NCBI GenBank assembly: GCA_944385455.1
Contig: CALWXI010000263.1
Coordinates: 1-6,421, forward strand
Direction: 5' to 3'
Length of the DNA: 6,421 nt
Origin: an uncultured Oscillospiraceae bacterium
Lineage (GTDB): Bacteria > Bacillota > Clostridia > Oscillospirales > Oscillospiraceae
The position numbers and the translations under genes are program-made. Position 1 is the first letter of the stretch. Each line of letters opens with the position of its first letter. The notes below the pieces were generated by a model that saw nothing but the letters and a program-made list of their open reading frames with translations, was not told the origin of the DNA and did not search any database. Below, one piece after another: positions 4,147 to 6,421 of the stretch.

Positions 4147-5477
4147 CAGGAGACGCGCTGGATGGAGATCCGCACGCGCCAGCGGGGCAGGACGGAGCAG
4201 GGAGCGTCCCGGGCGATTCGCTCCTCCCGGAATACCGACAGGGCAAGGCCGATCAGGCCCAGATTCATGACGGTGCTCCAGTTGCCCACCACCAGGGGGA
4301 AGGAAGCTCCCAGCAGTGTGAACCCCAGGCTCCAGGCTGCGCTGCACAGGGCCTGGAGGCACAGCACCACCGTCGCCGCCAGCACCACCGCCCTTCCCAG
4401 CTGGCTCTGGTGCCGGGCCCGGCGGCGCAGGAGCCACGCGGCCAGCAGCGCGAAAGTCAGTACCACCGCCAGGAAGGGCAGCCATCCCAGCTTGCAGATG
4501 AGGGTGGTCAGGAAGGCGTCGCTTGCGCAATTGGGCACCAGTGGGTAAGGATCGGGGGATGCAGCTCCGGTCCAATCGCCCTCCCCCAGCCAGCGGGCCG
4601 AGGACAGCGCCTGACGGATGGTCAGGGCAGTGTAACCCCCGCCCAGAGGATCCAGCTCCGGGTGGAGGGCCGCTGCCAGCCGCCGGCCGCGCAGGAAGAC
4701 AGCGGCCATGGGAGCCGCCGCCGCGGCGGCAAAGGCGGCTGCGGCGCAGGCGGTTTTTCTTCGCCCCAGGCCGAACCAGTCGTGCCGGGCGGCGGAAAAA
4801 AGCAGCAGCGCGGCGGTGAGCAGCAGCGCCAGCAAGGCGAAGGTATAGGGGATCAGCAGGCAGACCATGGCTGGGGGGATGATGCCCGCCGCAGTGAGGG
4901 CCAGTCCGCTCCAGCCGCCGCGGCGGCGGGCGCAGGCCCAGCAGGCGTATACCACCGGCAGCCACAGCGCGGCATACCGGGCGGCGTAGGAGACGCCGGC
5001 GATCCGGGGACAGTGCGCCGTCATGGCCAGGCACACCGCCAGGGTCCCCAGGTAGAGGGCGCCGGGGCGGCGGCCCAGGGCGGAGAAGTCCAGAAGGTAG
5101 CCCGCCAGCAGGGCGACGCTCCCCAGCACCACCGCCAGTGCCGCCCGCGCCGGGTCCGCGCGGTCATAGGTCCACCCGGCTGTCAGATGTACCCGCAGCA
5201 CGGCGCCCGCCGCCGCCAGTATCAGGGACAGCGCCAGCGGTCCCCACTGGGGGTCGGGACGATGGATCCGGTCCAGCTCCGCGCCCACGGACACCGGGTC
5301 TCCCATCTCCTCCACCGCCAGGGCCTCGGCGTTCTCCCGGCCCTCCGCTGCGAAGGCGTCCCGCTGGTCCTCCAGATGATGCGCCAGCTCCCGGGTGAGC
5401 ACCGGCCGGGCCCGGCGCCAGCGGATCTGGGCCGCCGCCGTCTCCAGCCAGGCTTGGATCGTTTCACGCTCCGGCAC
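4146..5477 (-). CDS. SEDS-like (FtsW/RodA/SpoVE) membrane protein with N-terminal permease-prefix domain
   Basis: SEDS proteins are polytopic glycosyltransferases that polymerise peptidoglycan from lipid II. Residues 1-75 form a soluble permease-prefix/HAAS-like domain (RELAHHLEDQRDAF, VEEMGDPVSVGAELDRIHRP), which is typically found next to PadR regulators. About ten hydrophobic segments follow between residues 79 and 415. SEDS-like signatures are HPELDPLGGGYTALTIRQAL (272-290) with GEGDW, then CASDAFLTTLICKLGW, in which Asp320 aligns with the catalytic Asp of the TDFIFA motif, then LCLQALCSAAWSLG and a late Pro-containing segment (SFPLVVGNWS). Similarity is remote: the TDFIF and SYGGSS motifs are not preserved literally, so polymerase activity is uncertain. 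It begins with GTG at 5477, preceded by GGAGG at 8 nt, and overlaps the padR 3' end by 14 nt, implying coupled expression under PadR control. The stop codon lies at the T-tract of the convergent terminator. The substrate and process are unknown; an envelope or sporulation role is inference. Confidence 0.8.
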   Translation of the reverse strand: MPERETIQAWLETAAAQIRWRRARPVLTRELAHHLEDQRDAFAAEGRENAEALAVEEMGDPVSVGAELDRIHRPDPQWGPLALSLILAAAGAVLRVHLTAGWTYDRADPARAALAVVLGSVALLAGYLLDFSALGRRPGALYLGTLAVCLAMTAHCPRIAGVSYAARYAALWLPVVYACWACARRRGGWSGLALTAAGIIPPAMVCLLIPYTFALLALLLTAALLLFSAARHDWFGLGRRKTACAAAAFAAAAAAPMAAVFLRGRRLAAALHPELDPLGGGYTALTIRQALSSARWLGEGDWTGAASPDPYPLVPNCASDAFLTTLICKLGWLPFLAVVLTFALLAAWLLRRRARHQSQLGRAVVLAATVVLCLQALCSAAWSLGFTLLGASFPLVVGNWSTVMNLGLIGLALSVFREERIARDAPCSVLPRWRVRISIQRVS

Positions 5478-5811
5478 AGCAGGCGCCTCCCTTCAACACC
5501 CGGTGCATCGCCCGGGCGTACCGCTGCCAGGACGCCTCCTTCTCCGTCAGGGCGCAGCGGCCCTGGTCCGTCAGATGGTAGTAGCGCCGGGGCTTGCCTG
5601 CGGCGGCCTCCCGCTCGTAGGCGGTGACCAGCCCCTTCTCCTCCAGGCCGTGGAGCAGGGGATAGAGCGTTCCGGCCTTGAGATGGAAGGTGTCGTCGGA
5701 GCGGGCGCGCAGCGTCTCCATCATCTCATAGCCATACAGGTCCCGCTCCTCCAGGAGCTTGAGCACCAGCAGCGCCATGCTGCCGCTGACCAGACTTCGA
5801 TCCAGATCCAT
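5464..5811 (-). CDS. PadR-family transcriptional repressor
   Basis: This 115-residue winged-helix regulator belongs to the short PadR class (subfamily 2). Family features are clear: LKLLEERDLYGYEMMETL (about 17-34), the recognition region LKAGTLYPLLHGLEEKGLV (44-62), the wing GKPRRYYHLTDQG (72-84), and one C-terminal dimerisation helix (86-106). The tail ends in GGACCAGA. The ATG at 5811 has AGGAGGG 6 nt upstream. Its 3' end overlaps the SEDS-like gene by 14 nt, the classic pairing of a PadR regulator with a permease-prefix membrane protein that it represses. Promoter and repeat cluster just upstream suggest autorepression. Such regulators often respond to envelope stress or small molecules; the ligand here is unknown. 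Confidence 0.93.
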   Translation of the reverse strand: MDLDRSLVSGSMALLVLKLLEERDLYGYEMMETLRARSDDTFHLKAGTLYPLLHGLEEKGLVTAYEREAAAGKPRRYYHLTDQGRCALTEKEASWQRYARAMHRVLKGGACCAGA

Positions 5812-5824
5812 GCAGATCCCTCCT

Positions 5825-5868
5825 ATATAGATATTCGATATATCGGATTATATATCGGGAATCTATAT
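5825..5868. promoter_or_regulatory. AT-rich repeat cluster, probable PadR operator
   Basis: Several symmetric elements overlap here. ATATAGAT (5825-5832) and ATCTATAT (5861-5868) form outer inverted arms, extended by TTC/GAA with a one-base bulge. CGATATATCG (5836-5845) is a perfect palindrome. On the minus strand CCGATATAT occurs twice, 12 bp apart. The cluster surrounds the padR -10 element and ends just before its Shine-Dalgarno. PadR proteins usually bind dyads at their own promoters, so autoregulation is likely; the exact half-sites are not determined. Confidence 0.5.
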
Positions 5869-5875
5869 TTGTCGA
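5847..5875 (-). promoter_or_regulatory. Sigma-A promoter of the padR operon
   Basis: On the minus strand TCGACA (5870-5875) and TATAAT (5847-5852) are separated by 17 bp. Transcription would start near 5840, giving a leader of about 30 nt. The -10 element lies within the repeat cluster, so a repressor bound there would exclude RNA polymerase. Confidence 0.7.
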
Positions 5876-5892
5876 GCCGGAAAGCGGTCCCC

Positions 5893-5921
5893 TTGCCGAG
5901 ACGGCGGGATTCTGATAGGAT
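5893..5921 (+). promoter_or_regulatory. Probable promoter of the HEPN-like gene
   Basis: TTGCCG (5893-5898) and TAGGAT (5916-5921) are separated by 17 bp, with a TG one base upstream of the -10 element (extended -10). It is divergent from the padR promoter, and its -35 element lies 18 bp from that promoter's -35 element. Each hexamer matches consensus at four of six positions, so the call is moderate. Confidence 0.45.
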
Positions 5922-5954
5922 GGAGACAAACGTTGCGGGAAAGGAGGCGGAGAC

Positions 5955-6421
5955 ATGGAGCGGTTCTGGCTCTCGCCGGCATTTCTGGAGTGGGTCGTCT
6001 GGCGGCAGGTGGGGAAGCCCCAGGACCCCGGGCCGCTGGAGCGGTGTTACGCCATCTGGGAGCATGCCCGGCAGCTCATTGAGGAGCGGGGGGCGGACGC
6101 CTTCTGCCGCGGCGACGCCATTTTGAACCTGAAGCGGTGCCTGGAGCTGCGGACGAGGACGCTGGAGGCATGCTACCGCTTCCGGGCCATCCCGCTGGAG
6201 AACAAGCCCAAGGGACATTATGAGCTGCTGGAGCGATACGGTGTGGCACGGCCCTTCCTGGTGCGGCACCTGCTGGAGGTGCGCAATGCCATTGAGCATC
6301 AGGACGCCCAGGCGCCGGACGAGACGCGGTGCCGGGAGCTGCTGGATGTGGTGTGGTACTATCTCAAGTCCACAGACGCCCTGACCCGGGAGGTGGGGAC
6401 GGAATTTCTCTTCGGACAGGG
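5955..6421 (+). CDS. HEPN-like helical protein (3' end cut by window)
   Basis: A strong AAAGGAGG 7 nt upstream supports the ATG at 5955. The visible 155 residues are predominantly helical with no signal peptide or membrane segment, so a cytoplasmic location is likely. Residues 108-117 read EVRNAIEHQD, with the RNxxxH signature (Arg110, His115) seen in HEPN domains; the flanking helices (LNLKRCLELRTRTLEACYRF before, CRELLDVVWYYLKST after) suit such a fold. HEPN proteins include ribonucleases, toxins and nucleotide-binding accessory proteins, and many DUF-type members have no known activity. No adjacent nucleotidyltransferase or antitoxin gene is visible upstream, though the downstream side is outside the window. 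Its promoter region is shared divergently with padR. The function is unknown and the HEPN assignment is from the motif and helical context only. Confidence 0.7.
   Translation, partial: MERFWLSPAFLEWVVWRQVGKPQDPGPLERCYAIWEHARQLIEERGADAFCRGDAILNLKRCLELRTRTLEACYRFRAIPLENKPKGHYELLERYGVARPFLVRHLLEVRNAIEHQDAQAPDETRCRELLDVVWYYLKSTDALTREVGTEFLFGQ

Noticed and set aside
3444..5627. 727-codon open frame on the plus strand
   Set aside because: It crosses the strong terminator at 4101-4146 and lies out of frame over the rubrerythrin gene and antisense to the SEDS and PadR genes; composition is Arg/Pro/Gln-rich low complexity.
5955..6421. HEPN-like gene as the toxin of a HEPN/MNT toxin-antitoxin pair
   Set aside because: No nucleotidyltransferase gene is present upstream and the downstream side is not visible; the motif alone does not support a toxin call.
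1..6421. CRISPR arrays, insertion sequences, tRNA or rRNA genes
   Set aside because: No regularly spaced repeats, transposase motifs, terminal inverted repeats with flanking duplications, or RNA gene signatures were seen.

Overview
The window reads as chromosome of an anaerobic, GC-rich Gram-positive bacterium of the Clostridia, most likely in or near the Oscillospiraceae (Flavonifractor/Lawsonibacter-like). This placement is inference. It rests on AAGGAGG-type ribosome binding sites, near-consensus sigma-A promoters, a lipoprotein form of a TRAP solute-binding protein, a PerR-type regulator with a rubrerythrin system for oxidative stress in an anaerobe, and strong G/C at third codon positions. 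No mobile element, tRNA, rRNA or CRISPR array is visible.

Left part (1-1539, minus strand): a FadR-subfamily GntR regulator (1539->775) is followed on the same strand by the start of a TRAP transporter DctP lipoprotein (640->1, cut by the window edge). Between them lie a consensus promoter (TTGACA-17-TATAAT), a 25-bp dyad at the predicted transcription start that looks like an operator, and a long imperfect inverted repeat. One arm of that repeat is the promoter; the other is the last codons of the regulator. The likely logic is a local repressor controlling uptake of a carboxylated substrate, typically a sugar acid or other organic acid for these families.

Middle part (1540-4146): the 267-bp gap carries divergent promoters for the GntR gene (minus) and for a perR-led operon (plus), with a 7-1-7 Per box over the perR transcription start. 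The operon is perR (1807-2184), a protein with rubredoxin-type Cys4 sites at both ends of a helical domain (2246-2884), and a 397-residue polypeptide joining a two-cluster ferredoxin, a rubredoxin site, a complete rubrerythrin diiron domain and a second rubredoxin site (2888-4081). Together these form a peroxide-responsive iron-based electron chain that would deliver electrons to a peroxidase. An internal Shine-Dalgarno and ATG suggest the rubrerythrin half may also be made separately. An 18-bp GC-rich hairpin plus T-tract ends the operon.

Right part (4146-6421): converging on that terminator is a minus-strand pair: a PadR repressor (5811->5464) and, overlapping it by 14 nt, a SEDS (FtsW/RodA/SpoVE-like) membrane protein with an N-terminal permease-prefix domain (5477->4146). 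The padR promoter sits inside a cluster of AT-rich repeats, probably its own operator. Divergent from it, a plus-strand gene with an HEPN-like RNxxxH motif (5955 onward) runs off the right edge.

No single element is clearly a new system. The strongest candidates for a second look are the ferredoxin-rubrerythrin fusion with its internal start, the rubrerythrin-like neighbour lacking diiron ligands, and the inverted duplication of the TRAP promoter into the regulator's 3' end.
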